Shown here: positions 11,293-20,374 of the stretch, piece after piece | Layout of the letters: the number at the start of each line of letters is the position of its first letter | Position numbering within the stretch: the stretch's first letter is position 1 | Assembly: GCF_000705555.1 (NCBI RefSeq) | Contig: NZ_JMQN01000015.1 | Location: 124,001 to 188,000, forward strand | Reading direction: 5' to 3' | Source: Marinobacterium lacunae | GTDB lineage: Bacteria; Pseudomonadota; Gammaproteobacteria; Pseudomonadales; Balneatricaceae | Length of the DNA stretch: 64,000 nt | Notes under the pieces: generated by a model | Told to the model about the DNA's origin: nothing | What the model saw: only the letters and a program-made list of their open reading frames with translations | The model's database searches: none | Program-made: the position numbers and the translations under genes

Positions 11293-12617
11293 ATCAATGT
11301 CCGGACAAGGCTGTACGCCAGTGCAGCCAAGAGCAGCAGTGCCATGACCGGCACTGCTGCAATCGCTTTCCGGGGCGTCCATACAAGCAGGGCGTAACGG
11401 TACAGCGCCGCAATCAAGACCCCCTCCATCAGCCCCGCGAGTATATCCAGCGGCCAATGCACCCCGAGTAATACCCGCGACAAGGCGATCAGCAGAACGA
11501 GCCCCAGTGTGGCCACGTAACCAGCATGACGGCTGGTATGGCTTTGGTTGTGCAGCAGCCAGACGGCGCACAGGGTGTAGAATGCGGCGGCCCCACTGGC
11601 ATGGCCGCTGGGGAAACTATAGCTTTCGAGAAGTGCCTGCCCGGCGCTTGGGCGTGGTATCGCCAACGCCTCTTTAAGCAGATGGTTGATTACAATCGCC
11701 GCCGCCACGCCCAGGGTTACACCCCAGCCCGCCTTTTGGCCGAAACGCCAGTGTCCAATCACCCCGCAGGTCAGTGCCAGTGTCATCACCAGCGGTGGAT
11801 CACCCAGGTGAGTGACGAAGGTGCTTAATAAGGGTATCTCTTGGCCAAGACTGTAGAGCTGCGCATACAAACTGCTATTCATCTGCGCAAAACGCCCTGA
11901 TAGCTGAGCGGCAATCGTCAGCAGGAAAAGTAGCGCGCTGCCGCCAAGGAGTATGTGAACACCCAGTCGTTGAGGGTCGATTCCGTGTCGGCTGATCCAG
12001 TTCCACAGGCCTGCATCGGGATACAGTCGCATATGCAGCTGCTGGAACGCGAGCCCCAGCGCAAACAAGCCGATCAGCATCTCCAGTACAGGGCTTGCCA
12101 GGAGGGGGAGCTGTTTTGCGCCCATCCCGGTCAGATAGCCCGGCAGCAGGTAGGCCGGCGACCAGGCAATTGCCGAGAGGGTGTTAAAGAGGCTGAAGCG
12201 TAGGGGCGACATGCGGTAGCTGCCCGCCACAAAGGGCATCAGCGGGCGGAAGGGGCCGACGAATCGACCGATCACGACACTGAGGCCGCCATAACGATTG
12301 AAAAACTGCAGGCCCCGCGCTTGCAGTTGTGGGTAGCGGTTGAGCGGCCAGCGTCGTTCAAGCCAGGGGGCGGCGAAGCGGCCCAATAGGAAGCTGGACT
12401 GATCCCCTATCAGCGCGCCCAGAAAGCCTGCAATCAGTAACGGATGCAGCGGTAGCGCTTGGCTGCCAGCCAGTGCCGAGAGGGCAAACAGCAGTGCGAT
12501 GCCGGGCACTACTATGCCAACGAATGCAACGCTTTCCAGAAAGGCGACCAGCGCAACCATCAGCGGCAGCCAGGTGGTATGGTGGTGAACGAAGTTGAGC
12601 CAGAAGGATTCAGTCAC
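11289..12617 (-). CDS. DedA-PAP2 fusion membrane phosphatase
   Basis: A 442-residue polytopic membrane protein combining two families. Residues 1-about 195 are DedA/SNARE-associated (GDQSSFLLGRFAAPW, the FFNRYGG-GRFVGPFRP segment). The C-terminal half is a type 2 phosphatidic acid phosphatase with all three motifs: KEALAIPRP, PSGHASG and SRVLLGVHWPLD. DedA proteins act in lipid flipping, including undecaprenyl phosphate, while PAP2 enzymes dephosphorylate lipid pyrophosphates, so a role in lipid-carrier recycling is a reasonable inference. Substrate is not shown by the sequence. It is divergent from serB. Confidence 0.9.
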   Translation of the reverse strand: MTESFWLNFVHHHTTWLPLMVALVAFLESVAFVGIVVPGIALLFALSALAGSQALPLHPLLIAGFLGALIGDQSSFLLGRFAAPWLERRWPLNRYPQLQARGLQFFNRYGGLSVVIGRFVGPFRPLMPFVAGSYRMSPLRFSLFNTLSAIAWSPAYLLPGYLTGMGAKQLPLLASPVLEMLIGLFALGLAFQQLHMRLYPDAGLWNWISRHGIDPQRLGVHILLGGSALLFLLTIAAQLSGRFAQMNSSLYAQLYSLGQEIPLLSTFVTHLGDPPLVMTLALTCGVIGHWRFGQKAGWGVTLGVAAAIVINHLLKEALAIPRPSAGQALLESYSFPSGHASGAAAFYTLCAVWLLHNQSHTSRHAGYVATLGLVLLIALSRVLLGVHWPLDILAGLMEGVLIAALYRYALLVWTPRKAIAAVPVMALLLLAALAYSLVRTLI

Positions 12618-12694
12618 ATCGAATGTATCAATGGTTCATAAAGTGCTGACTATACTGGATTTGCCAGAGGACTGCGTCGTCTGCATGAACAGGG

Positions 12695-12700
12695 TATAAT
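12695..12700 (+). promoter_or_regulatory. Likely -10 box of serB promoter
   Basis: A perfect TATAAT lies about 90 bases upstream of the serB start in the divergent intergenic region. The -35 position (CTGCGT with a 17-base spacer) is poor. Confidence 0.4.
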
Positions 12701-12787
12701 GCCGGCCACTTTTCCCAGGCCACCCTCGACAGCTGTGGCACTTTCTTGAAGCGATCAAGTCTCAAGCGACGGACGGATCTTTACGCG

Positions 12788-14005
12788 ATGCACGAAATTA
12801 TCCTGCTCACCCTTACCGGCGAAGACAAGCCGGGTGTCACCTCCGCCATCACCGGTATCCTGGCCAATTACGAGATCTCGATTCTCGATATCGGCCAGGC
12901 GGTTATCCACAACACCCTGTCGCTTGGTATGCTGATTCAGGTGCCGCAGGAAGCTGAGTCCTCGCCGTTGATGCGCGATCTGCTGTTCAAGGCGCATGAA
13001 CTTAACCTGCAGGTGCGGTTCGAGCCGGTCAGCGATGGCGACTACGATCACTGGGTGGAAGGGCAGGGTAAGTCCCGCCATATCATTACGCTGTTGGCGC
13101 GCCGGATCAGCTCGGCGCATATCGCCCGGGTAACCGATATTGCCGCGAAGCACGGCCTCAACATCGACAATATCAGCCGACTGTCCGGACGGGTGGGGCT
13201 CGATTCCAAGGTGGAGTCGAGCACCAAGGCCTGCGTCGAATTTTCGGTGCGTGGTATGCCGGAGGATGCCTCCGAGTTGCGTGAAGCGTTCCTCAAGGCC
13301 GCATCAGAGCTGGATGTGGATATCGCCTTCCAGAAGGATGATATCTATCGCCGTAACCGTCGTCTGGTGGTGTTCGATATGGACTCCACATTGATCGAGG
13401 CGGAGGTGATCGATGAACTGGCCAAGGAGGCCGGTGTCGGCGATCAGGTGGTGGCGATCACCGAGGCGGCGATGCGGGGCGAGATCGATTTCAACGAGAG
13501 CTTCAAGCGTCGCGTTGCCCTGCTTAAAGGTCTCGATGCATCGGTGCTTGAGCAGATCGCCCAGCGTCTGCCGATGACTGAAGGCGCCGAAGAGCTTGTT
13601 TCCAATCTCAAGTCGCTGGGCTTCAAGACCGCTATTCTTTCGGGCGGGTTTACCTACTTCGCTCGCCATCTCCAGCAGAAGCTGGGCTTTGACTATATCC
13701 ACGCTAACGAACTCGATATTCGTGATGGCAAGGTGACTGGAGAGGTTGTCGGAACGGTGGTTAATGGTGAGCGCAAGGCGCAGCTGTTGCGCGAAATTGC
13801 CGACAAAGAGGGTGTGCGTCTCGAGCAGACCATCGCGGTCGGTGACGGCGCCAACGATCTGCCGATGCTGTCCATCGCAGGGCTGGGTATCGCGTTCCGT
13901 GCCAAGCCGCTGGTGCGTCGTAGCGCCAAGCAGGCGATCTCCACTCTGGGGCTGGACGGTATTCTCTATCTGATTGGGTTCCGCGATCGTGATCGTGCCG
14001 GTTAA
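12788..14005 (+). CDS. serB: Phosphoserine phosphatase SerB
   Basis: Hydrolyses phosphoserine to serine, the last step of serine synthesis. Two N-terminal ACT domains (from EIILLTLTGEDKPGVTS, about residues 1-180) precede a HAD phosphatase domain with the nucleophile motif VFDMDSTLI, the SGGFTYFA motif and the GDGANDLPML motif. This 405-residue two-ACT form is typical of Pseudomonas. The ATG at 12788 fits the family N-terminus; an upstream TTG would add 14 unconserved residues. It is convergent with the FimX-like gene, as in P. aeruginosa. Confidence 0.95.
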   Translation: MHEIILLTLTGEDKPGVTSAITGILANYEISILDIGQAVIHNTLSLGMLIQVPQEAESSPLMRDLLFKAHELNLQVRFEPVSDGDYDHWVEGQGKSRHIITLLARRISSAHIARVTDIAAKHGLNIDNISRLSGRVGLDSKVESSTKACVEFSVRGMPEDASELREAFLKAASELDVDIAFQKDDIYRRNRRLVVFDMDSTLIEAEVIDELAKEAGVGDQVVAITEAAMRGEIDFNESFKRRVALLKGLDASVLEQIAQRLPMTEGAEELVSNLKSLGFKTAILSGGFTYFARHLQQKLGFDYIHANELDIRDGKVTGEVVGTVVNGERKAQLLREIADKEGVRLEQTIAVGDGANDLPMLSIAGLGIAFRAKPLVRRSAKQAISTLGLDGILYLIGFRDRDRAG

Positions 14006-14023
14006 GCCGACGCCATCAGAATG

Positions 14024-14055
14024 AAAAAAGCCGGTCTGAGTGACCGGCTTTTTTA
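14024..14055. terminator. Bidirectional terminator serB/fimX
   Basis: A stem AAAAAGCCGGTC/GACCGGCTTTTT lies between two convergent genes. It has an A run on one side and a T run on the other, so it can terminate both transcripts. Confidence 0.9.
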
Positions 14056-14058
14056 TGT

Positions 14059-16176
14059 TCAGCGCTCTTCGAAGTAGTCGTAGTCCATCGACTCGCGTGG
14101 TGGCTGCAGGTAGTAGCCCTGTATGCGCTGGACACCACAGCGAAACAGCTTGCTGATCACACGGTTGTTTTCGACAAGCGGGGCGATCAGGATCAGGCCG
14201 CGGTTCAGCGCGGGTTCGAGCTGTTGCTGCAGGGCTGCGATACTCAGATCACCGCTTTCCAGATCCTGGACGTAGGCGCCATCCAGCTTCAGATAGTTGG
14301 CCTCGATCTCATCGAATACCCGGTATGAGTTCGGTGAGCTGCCGAAATGCTTGATGCAGAGGCTGCACTCCAGTTCGCGCACCTTGCTGGCGAAGTTCTT
14401 GGTGTATTCGAACTCCGTAGCAGCATCGGTTTCGCTGATCTGAAAGACGATCAGATCCGGTGGTACGCGCAGCTCGTCGAGCATGCCGGCAAACCAGGTC
14501 AGCAGTGAGCGGCTGCGTAGGGAGCGCCCGGCAATATTGATGAACAGGCGGTTGCGGTGGCCCTTCTCCAGCTCTTCGTGCAGGAGCTGAAGGGAACGTT
14601 CCAGCACCCAACGGTCCATCTTGACCATGACGTCGCTCTGCTCGACCGCGGTGAGGAAGGTGTTTGGCCGCATGGCCGCATCGTTCTGATCGAGCATACG
14701 AATGAGCACTTCGTACTCGTGCTCATCCTCTTCTCCTAGCGAAACAACCGGCTGGAACAGCATCTTCAGGCGGCATTCGGTGATGGCGTGAAGCACGCGT
14801 TTCACCGCATCGTCATCCTGTTGCTGAAGCGGGTTATAGGCATGATAGAGGCTGCAGCCGTTGCCGTCGGTCAGCTCGTCGGCCGCCTTGTGGGCGCGCT
14901 GAATGATTTCGCTTGCCGGCGGGGCGCTGTCGTTGATCGTGACAATGCCGATGGAGCAGGTACTGGAGACGGCACTCTGCTCGTAAGGAACCTCCAGTTC
15001 GGCGATTTGGCGGTAAAGCTTGCGGCTGATTTTCTGAGTGGCTTCAGGATCGGCGTGCTGCAAAAGCACGATGAAGCTGTCGTCCTCGAATCGGCAGGCC
15101 AGATGTGGGTCGCTAAATGCCTTGTCCAAACGGCCAGCGATCGCCTTGAGCAGCGTGTGCGCTGCATCCGCACCATGTTCGGTAATCAGCTGGTGGTATT
15201 TATCCAGACGAATATACAGCAGGTGGGCATCGTGACCGCCGCTGAGTGCGCGCTGTGTGGTATCGTCCAGTCGCTGCATCAGGTAGGTGCCGTTCTTCAG
15301 GCCGGTGAGTGCGTCTTCGTCGTGGTGTTTGGCAATCTCGCCGAGCAGATCATGGTCCGGTCGTATCGTCATCGACAGGCAGGTGTGGCCGAGGAAGCGG
15401 CTTGTCTGTAGCTGCACTTCGGCGCTGAACTGGCTGTTGTCAGAGTGGTTGATACGCAGGCCCAGTTTCAGGTCGACCGGTTCATGTTGTTCGGCAAGAG
15501 CGCTGAGTTTCTCATTCACTTCACGGCGTTGCTCGGCGGGCAGCAACTCGTCGAGGGTTAGACCCTTGAGCTGGGACGCGCGGTCGTATCCCAGCAGTTC
15601 CACCATGCTGTCGTTGGCGAACTCCAGTTTACCTTCGTGCAGATAACCAATCGCGGTGCGGGAGCTGACGACCTGGTCGTGTACATGCCGCTCGGTCACC
15701 TCAAGCATGCTCTCGGTCTGGCGCAGGCGTCTGCGGGTATCCAAAGCCGAGAGTTGTTGATGCACCACATGCAGCAGTAGCTCACCGGGCTTCTCGGACA
15801 GCAACGCCTGAATACCCTCTTTGTAAGCGCGCAGTTGGGCGCTCTCTGAGGTATCGGCACTGAGTTCGATGACCGGCACGTCCTTATCCTGATGATGCAG
15901 GATCTGTACAACGGTGTGGGGTCTTAACTCATGATTGGTGTGGGTGCTGCAGAGCAGCAGATCCCAGGAGCGCTGACTCAGTGCCTGGGTCAGCTCGTCG
16001 CGGCTTTCCACGCGGCGCCCTCGAGGGGAGAGTCGGCCTGTGCGAATAAGGGATAGTAGCGGGTCGACCTCGTCGCTCTCGAAGCCAACGAAGATGATAT
16101 TGATTGTGCTGCGCTTGTGTGTGCCGGCGGCAAGTTTGTCGATAAGACTGTACGCCGACTCTGATCCAGTGATCAT
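14059..16176 (-). CDS. fimX: FimX-like degenerate GGDEF/EAL c-di-GMP receptor
   Basis: A 705-residue soluble protein arranged as an N-terminal receiver-like domain (about 24-150), PAS (about 165-275), GGDEF (about 285-440) and EAL (about 455-700). The GGDEF signature reads EDDSF and the EAL motif reads EVL, with the DDFG metal site changed to KHFG, so neither enzyme activity is expected. The same order and an EVL motif characterise P. aeruginosa FimX, a c-di-GMP receptor that governs type IV pilus assembly and twitching. The serB neighbour is also shared. No pilus genes are in the window, so the role rests on architecture and synteny. Confidence 0.8.
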   Translation of the reverse strand: MITGSESAYSLIDKLAAGTHKRSTINIIFVGFESDEVDPLLSLIRTGRLSPRGRRVESRDELTQALSQRSWDLLLCSTHTNHELRPHTVVQILHHQDKDVPVIELSADTSESAQLRAYKEGIQALLSEKPGELLLHVVHQQLSALDTRRRLRQTESMLEVTERHVHDQVVSSRTAIGYLHEGKLEFANDSMVELLGYDRASQLKGLTLDELLPAEQRREVNEKLSALAEQHEPVDLKLGLRINHSDNSQFSAEVQLQTSRFLGHTCLSMTIRPDHDLLGEIAKHHDEDALTGLKNGTYLMQRLDDTTQRALSGGHDAHLLYIRLDKYHQLITEHGADAAHTLLKAIAGRLDKAFSDPHLACRFEDDSFIVLLQHADPEATQKISRKLYRQIAELEVPYEQSAVSSTCSIGIVTINDSAPPASEIIQRAHKAADELTDGNGCSLYHAYNPLQQQDDDAVKRVLHAITECRLKMLFQPVVSLGEEDEHEYEVLIRMLDQNDAAMRPNTFLTAVEQSDVMVKMDRWVLERSLQLLHEELEKGHRNRLFINIAGRSLRSRSLLTWFAGMLDELRVPPDLIVFQISETDAATEFEYTKNFASKVRELECSLCIKHFGSSPNSYRVFDEIEANYLKLDGAYVQDLESGDLSIAALQQQLEPALNRGLILIAPLVENNRVISKLFRCGVQRIQGYYLQPPRESMDYDYFEER

Positions 16177-16278
16177 GTTGCTGGGTGACTCCGGTCCGTC
16201 TGAATCTTGCCCTACATACTAACTCGGCGTTAACCGGCTGTCAGGCTGGAATGCTCAGGAATTGGACAAGAATAGAAG

Positions 16279-16353
16279 TGGCAGGGGTAGTAGGATTCGA
16301 ACCTACGCATACTGGAATCAGAATCCAGTGCCTTACCGCTTGGCGATACCCCT
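16279..16353 (-). tRNA. tRNA-Gln(CTG)
   Basis: Minus strand. Acceptor AGGGGTA/TACCCCT, anticodon stem CTGGA/TCCAG with loop TTCTGAT (anticodon CTG), T-loop TTCGAAT, discriminator G, CCA encoded. Last gene of the Met-Gln-Met-Gln operon. It differs from the copy at 20202 by a compensatory T-stem pair. Confidence 0.95.
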
Positions 16354-16362
16354 GCAAAGGAA

Positions 16363-16439
16363 TGGTGGCAATAGCGGGACTCGAACCTGCGACCCACGCA
16401 TTATGAATGCGTTGCTCTAACCAACTGAGCTATATTGCC
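16363..16439 (-). tRNA. tRNA-Met(CAT), elongator type
   Basis: Minus strand. Acceptor GGCAATA/TATTGCC, anticodon stem ACGCA/TGCGT with loop TTCATAA (anticodon CAT), CCA encoded. The fully paired acceptor start and overall similarity favour elongator Met over initiator. A CAT-anticodon tRNA-Ile2 is not excluded. Identical to the gene at 16552-16628. Confidence 0.88.
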
Positions 16440-16451
16440 ACACTGGAGAGT

Positions 16452-16526
16452 TGGCTGGGGTAGCAGGATTCGAACCTGCGCATGACGGGATCAAAACCCG
16501 TTGCCTTACCGCTTGGCGATACCCCA
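16452..16526 (-). tRNA. tRNA-Gln(TTG)
   Basis: Minus strand. Acceptor TGGGGTA/TACCCCA, anticodon stem ACGGG/CCCGT with loop TTTTGAT (anticodon TTG), discriminator G, CCA encoded. Confidence 0.95.
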
Positions 16527-16551
16527 GCAACAGTTCTAAAGCGTAATAAGA

Positions 16552-16628
16552 TGGTGGCAATAGCGGGACTCGAACCTGCGACCCACGCATTATGAATGCG
16601 TTGCTCTAACCAACTGAGCTATATTGCC
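16552..16628 (-). tRNA. tRNA-Met(CAT), first gene of tRNA operon
   Basis: Minus strand, anticodon CAT, identical over 77 bases to the gene at 16363-16439. It is the promoter-proximal gene of the Met-Gln-Met-Gln array, which resembles the Met/Gln tRNA operon of enteric bacteria. Confidence 0.9.
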
Positions 16629-16645
16629 ACGCTTTAGAGGCGCGC

Positions 16646-16674
16646 ATTATTCTTTGTTTATCCTTTCCTGTCAA
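16646..16674 (-). promoter_or_regulatory. Promoter of the tRNA Met-Gln operon
   Basis: On the minus strand, TTGACA-N17-AATAAT is followed by a GC-rich discriminator (GCGCGCC). A consensus -35 with such a discriminator is typical of growth-rate and stringently controlled stable RNA promoters. Confidence 0.8.
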
Positions 16675-16689
16675 CTGGTTGAAGCGTAA

Positions 16690-16720
16690 AAATAAAGCCC
16701 GCCGATTGGCGGGCTTTATA
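16690..16720 (-). terminator. Terminator after ychF
   Basis: An 11-bp perfect stem, TAAAGCCCGCC/GGCGGGCTTTA, has a four-base loop and is followed on the minus strand by TTTTTA. Confidence 0.85.
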
Positions 16721-16732
16721 TGACAATGGCGA

Positions 16733-17824
16733 TCAAACGTTAAAGCGAAAGTGGACTACGTCACCGTCCTTGACGATGTATTCCTTGCCCTCAAGACGCC
16801 ACTTGCCCGCATCCTTGGCACCTTGCTCGCCCTTGTAAGCGATAAAATCGTCATAGGCGATGACTTCAGCACGGATAAAGCCTTTTTCGAAGTCAGAGTG
16901 GATGACACCTGCTGCCTGCGGCGCGGTGGCGCCCAGCGGAATAGTCCAGGCACGTACCTCTTTAACACCCGCCGTGAAGTAGGTGTGCAGTCCCAGCAGT
17001 GAGTATCCGGCACGGATAACGCGATCTAGGCCGGGTTCTTCCATGCCCATCTCGTCGAGGAACATCGACTTCTCGTCATCTTCGAGCTCAGCGATCTCGG
17101 CTTCCAGCTTGTTGCAGACCGGTACGACACTGGCGCCTTCGCTGGCGGCAAGTTCGCGTACCTTGTCCAGCCAGGGGTTGTTCTCGAACCCGTCCTCGGC
17201 CACGTTGGCGATATACATGGTCGGTTTGGTGGTCAGCAGGTGGAAAGTGCGAACCAGCTTCTGCTCCTGCTCATCCAGCGGCAGGCCGCGTACGGGCAAG
17301 CCTTCCGACAGGTGGGGGATCAGTTTTTCCAGCAGGTTTTTGGCCGCTACTGCATCCTTGTCGCCACCCTTGGCGGTACGCTGCACGCGCTGGAGCTGCT
17401 TTTCGCAGGACTCGAGGTCGGCCAGTGCCAGCTCAAGGTTGATTGTCTCGATATCCTCGATCGGGTGGATACGGTTGGCAACGTGGATGACGTTGTCATC
17501 TTCGAAGCAGCGCACAACGTGGGCGATAGCGTCGGTCTCGCGAATATTGGCGAGAAACTTGTTGCCCAGGCCTTCACCCTTGGACGCGCCTGCCACGAGG
17601 CCGGCGATATCGACAAACTCCATGGTGGTCGGCAGTACGCGTTCCGGGTTGACGATTTCGGCCAGTGCATCAAGGCGCGGGTCCGGCATAGGAACGATAC
17701 CGGAGTTGGGCTCGATGGTGCAGAACGGGAAGTTCTCCGCTGCAATACCCGATTTGGTCAGTGCATTGAACAGAGTGGACTTACCGACGTTAGGCAAGCC
17801 GACGATGCCGCATTTGAATCCCAT
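16733..17824 (-). CDS. ychF: Ribosome-binding ATPase YchF
   Basis: Obg-family P-loop protein that prefers ATP and associates with ribosomes. Its 363-residue length is exact for the family. It begins [22 protein letters not shown] (P-loop NVGKST), has the DIAGLV switch motif, and ends in a TGS domain ([17 protein letters not shown]...VHFRFNV). It directly follows pth with 14 bases between, the common pth-ychF pair, and forms the end of the prs-rplY-pth-ychF block. A strong terminator follows. Confidence 0.97.
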   Translation of the reverse strand: MGFKCGIVGLPNVGKSTLFNALTKSGIAAENFPFCTIEPNSGIVPMPDPRLDALAEIVNPERVLPTTMEFVDIAGLVAGASKGEGLGNKFLANIRETDAIAHVVRCFEDDNVIHVANRIHPIEDIETINLELALADLESCEKQLQRVQRTAKGGDKDAVAAKNLLEKLIPHLSEGLPVRGLPLDEQEQKLVRTFHLLTTKPTMYIANVAEDGFENNPWLDKVRELAASEGASVVPVCNKLEAEIAELEDDEKSMFLDEMGMEEPGLDRVIRAGYSLLGLHTYFTAGVKEVRAWTIPLGATAPQAAGVIHSDFEKGFIRAEVIAYDDFIAYKGEQGAKDAGKWRLEGKEYIVKDGDVVHFRFNV

Positions 17825-17838
17825 GATGAAAATCCTGT

Positions 17839-18432
17839 TTAACTGGATGCGTTAAAGCTGTGCAGATGGTTCATGGCGCGCGGCCAGTCACCTTTGACCG
17901 CCAGTGGTAGCTGGCGCAGTGCCTCATCGATTGCTGCCTGAGTCAGTTCACGCTCTTTCGCCGGTGCTTTGCCCAGTACGAAGTTGGAGACCTGACTGGC
18001 GTGCCCCGGATGTCCGATACCGATGCGCAGGCGGTAAAAGTCACGATTGTTTCCGAGCTGGCTGATGATGCTGCGCAGGCCGTTGTGACCGCCATGGCCA
18101 CCGCTTTTCTTCAAGCGGGCAGTGCCGGGCGCGATATCGAGCTCGTCATGCGCCACCAGAATGGCGTTGGCGGGGATCTTGAAAAAATTGGCGAGCGCGG
18201 CGACTGCTTGGCCGCTCAGGTTCATGAAGGTGGTCGGGATCAGAAGATGCACCGGCTGGCCTTCAATCAGAATCTTGCCGTACAGGCCGTGGTAACGCTT
18301 ATCGGTCTGCAGGGAGGTGTGCTGGTGGGCAGCAAGCTGCTCCACCAGCTCGGCACCGGCATTGTGGCGGGTATGTTCGTACTGAGCCCCGGGGTTACCG
18401 AGGCCGACGATCAACTGTATCCGATCCTGCAT
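17839..18432 (-). CDS. pth: Peptidyl-tRNA hydrolase
   Basis: Releases tRNA from peptidyl-tRNA that drops off ribosomes. The N-terminus ([19 protein letters not shown]) contains the conserved Asn and catalytic His; other family blocks are [20 protein letters not shown] and [13 protein letters not shown]. The 197-residue length is typical. It lies 24 bases downstream of rplY and 14 bases upstream of ychF, in one operon. Confidence 0.97.
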   Translation of the reverse strand: MQDRIQLIVGLGNPGAQYEHTRHNAGAELVEQLAAHQHTSLQTDKRYHGLYGKILIEGQPVHLLIPTTFMNLSGQAVAALANFFKIPANAILVAHDELDIAPGTARLKKSGGHGGHNGLRSIISQLGNNRDFYRLRIGIGHPGHASQVSNFVLGKAPAKERELTQAAIDEALRQLPLAVKGDWPRAMNHLHSFNASS

Positions 18433-18456
18433 GCCAGTGCCTTTTGCGGCAAACGA

Positions 18457-19047
18457 TTACTTGCCGGCTTTAGCGCCACGCGGAGCGTAGCAGTAGCCGA
18501 TACCCTGGTCGTGGTCTTCGCCGCGACGCAGAGCAACGATCTCAACACCTTCCGGCAGGGAAATGTCGGAAAGGTGAGCGATCTGGCCCATTTCGATCTT
18601 GGACAGGTCAACTTCCAGAGCTTCCGGCAGATCCTTCGGCAGGCAGAGGATCTCGGCAGTAGCTGCTTCAGCTGCGAACTTGCCAGAAGCCTTGGATGCA
18701 GCAGACTTCTCGAAGTTTACAAACTTCAGCGGAACCTGAATCTTGATCTTCTTGCTGTCGTCCAGACGCTGGAAGTCAGCGTGCAGGATGACCGGCTTGG
18801 CCGGGTGGCGCTGCAGATCCTTGATGAAGACGGACGTTTCCTTGCCATCCAGAGTCAGAGTCAGCTTGGATGAGTAGAAGGAGTCGTTCTGCAGTGCTTT
18901 AGCCAGTTCGTTAGCCTGGATAGAGATAGCCACCGGAGTTTCGGTACCGTAGACGATGCCCGGTACTTTGCCTTCACGACGCAGGCGGCGGCTCGCACCT
19001 TTCCCCTGATCGTTACGGGCTTCGGCGTTGATTACGAATGTAGACAT
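18457..19047 (-). CDS. rplY: 50S ribosomal protein L25 (CTC form)
   Basis: Binds 5S rRNA. At 196 residues it is the long, two-domain general-stress (CTC/TL5) form: an N-terminal L25 domain (NAEARNDQGKGASRRLRREGKVPGIVYG) and a C-terminal beta domain (LPEALEVDLSKIEMGQ...LPEGVEIVAL). An AAGGT site precedes the ATG. It sits between prs and pth. Confidence 0.96.
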   Translation of the reverse strand: MSTFVINAEARNDQGKGASRRLRREGKVPGIVYGTETPVAISIQANELAKALQNDSFYSSKLTLTLDGKETSVFIKDLQRHPAKPVILHADFQRLDDSKKIKIQVPLKFVNFEKSAASKASGKFAAEAATAEILCLPKDLPEALEVDLSKIEMGQIAHLSDISLPEGVEIVALRRGEDHDQGIGYCYAPRGAKAGK

Positions 19048-19184
19048 TGTAGTTACCTTATATAGTTCAAAAGCTGCAGACCCCCGCGACCAGGAGTGTG
19101 CAGCATTTTATATCCCTTTCGGGTCATGTTGCCGGCCATTGCCGGCGCGTTCAGAGCATGTTGTCGATTAGTCGAGAGTCTCGA

Positions 19185-20126
19185 TTACCGGAACATGGCG
19201 CTGATCGATTCTTCGTTGCAGACGCGACGTACCGCTTCTGCCAACATCGGTGCCAGAGTGAGCTGGCGGATCTTCTCGCACTTCTGGGCCGCTTCGGACA
19301 GCGGAATCGTGTCGGCAACGACCAGTTCGTCCAGTTCGGAGTTGCTGATGTTGCTGATCGCAGGGCCAGACAGTACCGGATGCGTAACGTAGGAGACCAC
19401 GCGGGATGCCCCCTTGTCTTTCAGTGCCTTGGCCGCCTTGCACAGGGTGCCAGCGGTATCGCACATGTCATCGACGAGGATGCAGGTGCGGCCGGCTACG
19501 TCACCGATGATGTTCATGACCTGTGCTTCGTTGGCACGCTCGCGACGCTTGTCGATGATTGCCAGATCGCAGTCCAGCTGCTTGGCCACGGCGCGGGCAC
19601 GGACTACGCCGCCGACATCCGGCGATACTACGATGGCGTCTTCGTAGCTCTGGTCCATAATGTCGTCGAGCAGAACAGGTGAGCCGTAAACGTTATCCAC
19701 CGGGATATCGAAGAAGCCCTGAATCTGGTCGGCGTGCAGATCGACGGTCAGTACGCGGTCGATGCCGACGTTGGAGATCATGCTCGCTACGACTTTGGCG
19801 CTGATCGGTACGCGTGCAGAACGCGGACGACGATCCTGACGGGCATAGCCGAAGTAGGGGATAACCGCTGTTACGCGGGTAGCCGATGCACGGCGCATCG
19901 CGTCAGCGAATACGATCAGCTCCATCAGGTTGTCGTTGGTCGGTGCGCAGGTGGACTGGATAATGAACACATCCTTGCCGCGCACGTTTTCCTGAATTTC
20001 GACGCTGACCTCACCGTCGCTGAAGCGTGAGACGTTGGCCTTTCCCATCGGGATGTCGAGTCGCTCAACCACTTTCTGCGCAAGTGCAGGGTTAGCATTG
20101 CCGGTGAAGACCATCATTTTAGACAC
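19185..20126 (-). CDS. prs: Ribose-phosphate pyrophosphokinase Prs
   Basis: Makes PRPP from ribose 5-phosphate and ATP for nucleotide, His and Trp synthesis. Conserved motifs include the [10 protein letters not shown] segment, [10 protein letters not shown], the [11 protein letters not shown] loop and the PRPP-binding [11 protein letters not shown] place the start at a GTG (20124-20126), giving SKMMVFTGN and a 313-residue protein as in Pseudomonas. AGAAGG lies eight bases before this GTG. A longer frame to 20189 adds 21 unconserved residues and reaches almost to the tRNA-Gln gene. It is probably cotranscribed with that tRNA. Confidence 0.96.
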   Translation of the reverse strand: MSKMMVFTGNANPALAQKVVERLDIPMGKANVSRFSDGEVSVEIQENVRGKDVFIIQSTCAPTNDNLMELIVFADAMRRASATRVTAVIPYFGYARQDRRPRSARVPISAKVVASMISNVGIDRVLTVDLHADQIQGFFDIPVDNVYGSPVLLDDIMDQSYEDAIVVSPDVGGVVRARAVAKQLDCDLAIIDKRRERANEAQVMNIIGDVAGRTCILVDDMCDTAGTLCKAAKALKDKGASRVVSYVTHPVLSGPAISNISNSELDELVVADTIPLSEAAQKCEKIRQLTLAPMLAEAVRRVCNEESISAMFR

Positions 20127-20201
20127 GGCGAGTACCTTCTTGATTGCATCAGGGTTAGCGGATGAGGTCGCTGAAAGGGAGTCAGTCATCGATAAAATGT
20201 T

Positions 20202-20276
20202 TGGCAGGGGTAGCAGGATTCGAACCTGCGCATGCTGGAATCAGAATCCAGTGCCTTACCGCTTGGCGATACCCCT
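20202..20276 (-). tRNA. tRNA-Gln(CTG) upstream of prs
   Basis: Minus strand. Acceptor AGGGGTA/TACCCCT, anticodon loop TTCTGAT (anticodon CTG), T-arm GCAGG-TTCGAAT-CCTGC, CCA encoded. A tRNA-Gln directly upstream of prs is also found in Pseudomonas. Confidence 0.95.
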
Positions 20277-20316
20277 GTATCTATAGGTGGCAAGCCACCG
20301 ATCCAAGAAGGCGCGT

Positions 20317-20345
20317 ATTTTCGGTAAACAGGCATGGAAAATCAA
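20317..20345 (-). promoter_or_regulatory. Candidate promoter of tRNA-Gln-prs
   Basis: On the minus strand, TTGATT-N17-GAAAAT is followed by a GC-rich ACGCGCC discriminator about 40 bases upstream of the tRNA. A 6-bp inverted repeat GGTGGC-AA-GCCACC (20286-20299) lies between. Confidence 0.45.
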
Positions 20346-20374
20346 CCCCTTTGGTGTGAAGAAACGGTATTTGG

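Noticed and set aside
16185-16406. Short plus-strand frame running into tRNA genes
   Set aside because: Overlaps tRNA-Gln and tRNA-Met on the other strand; not a protein gene.
16279-16628. Direct repeats of about 75 bases that could suggest attachment sites
   Set aside because: They are complete tRNA genes in a tandem operon, with no integrase or phage gene nearby.
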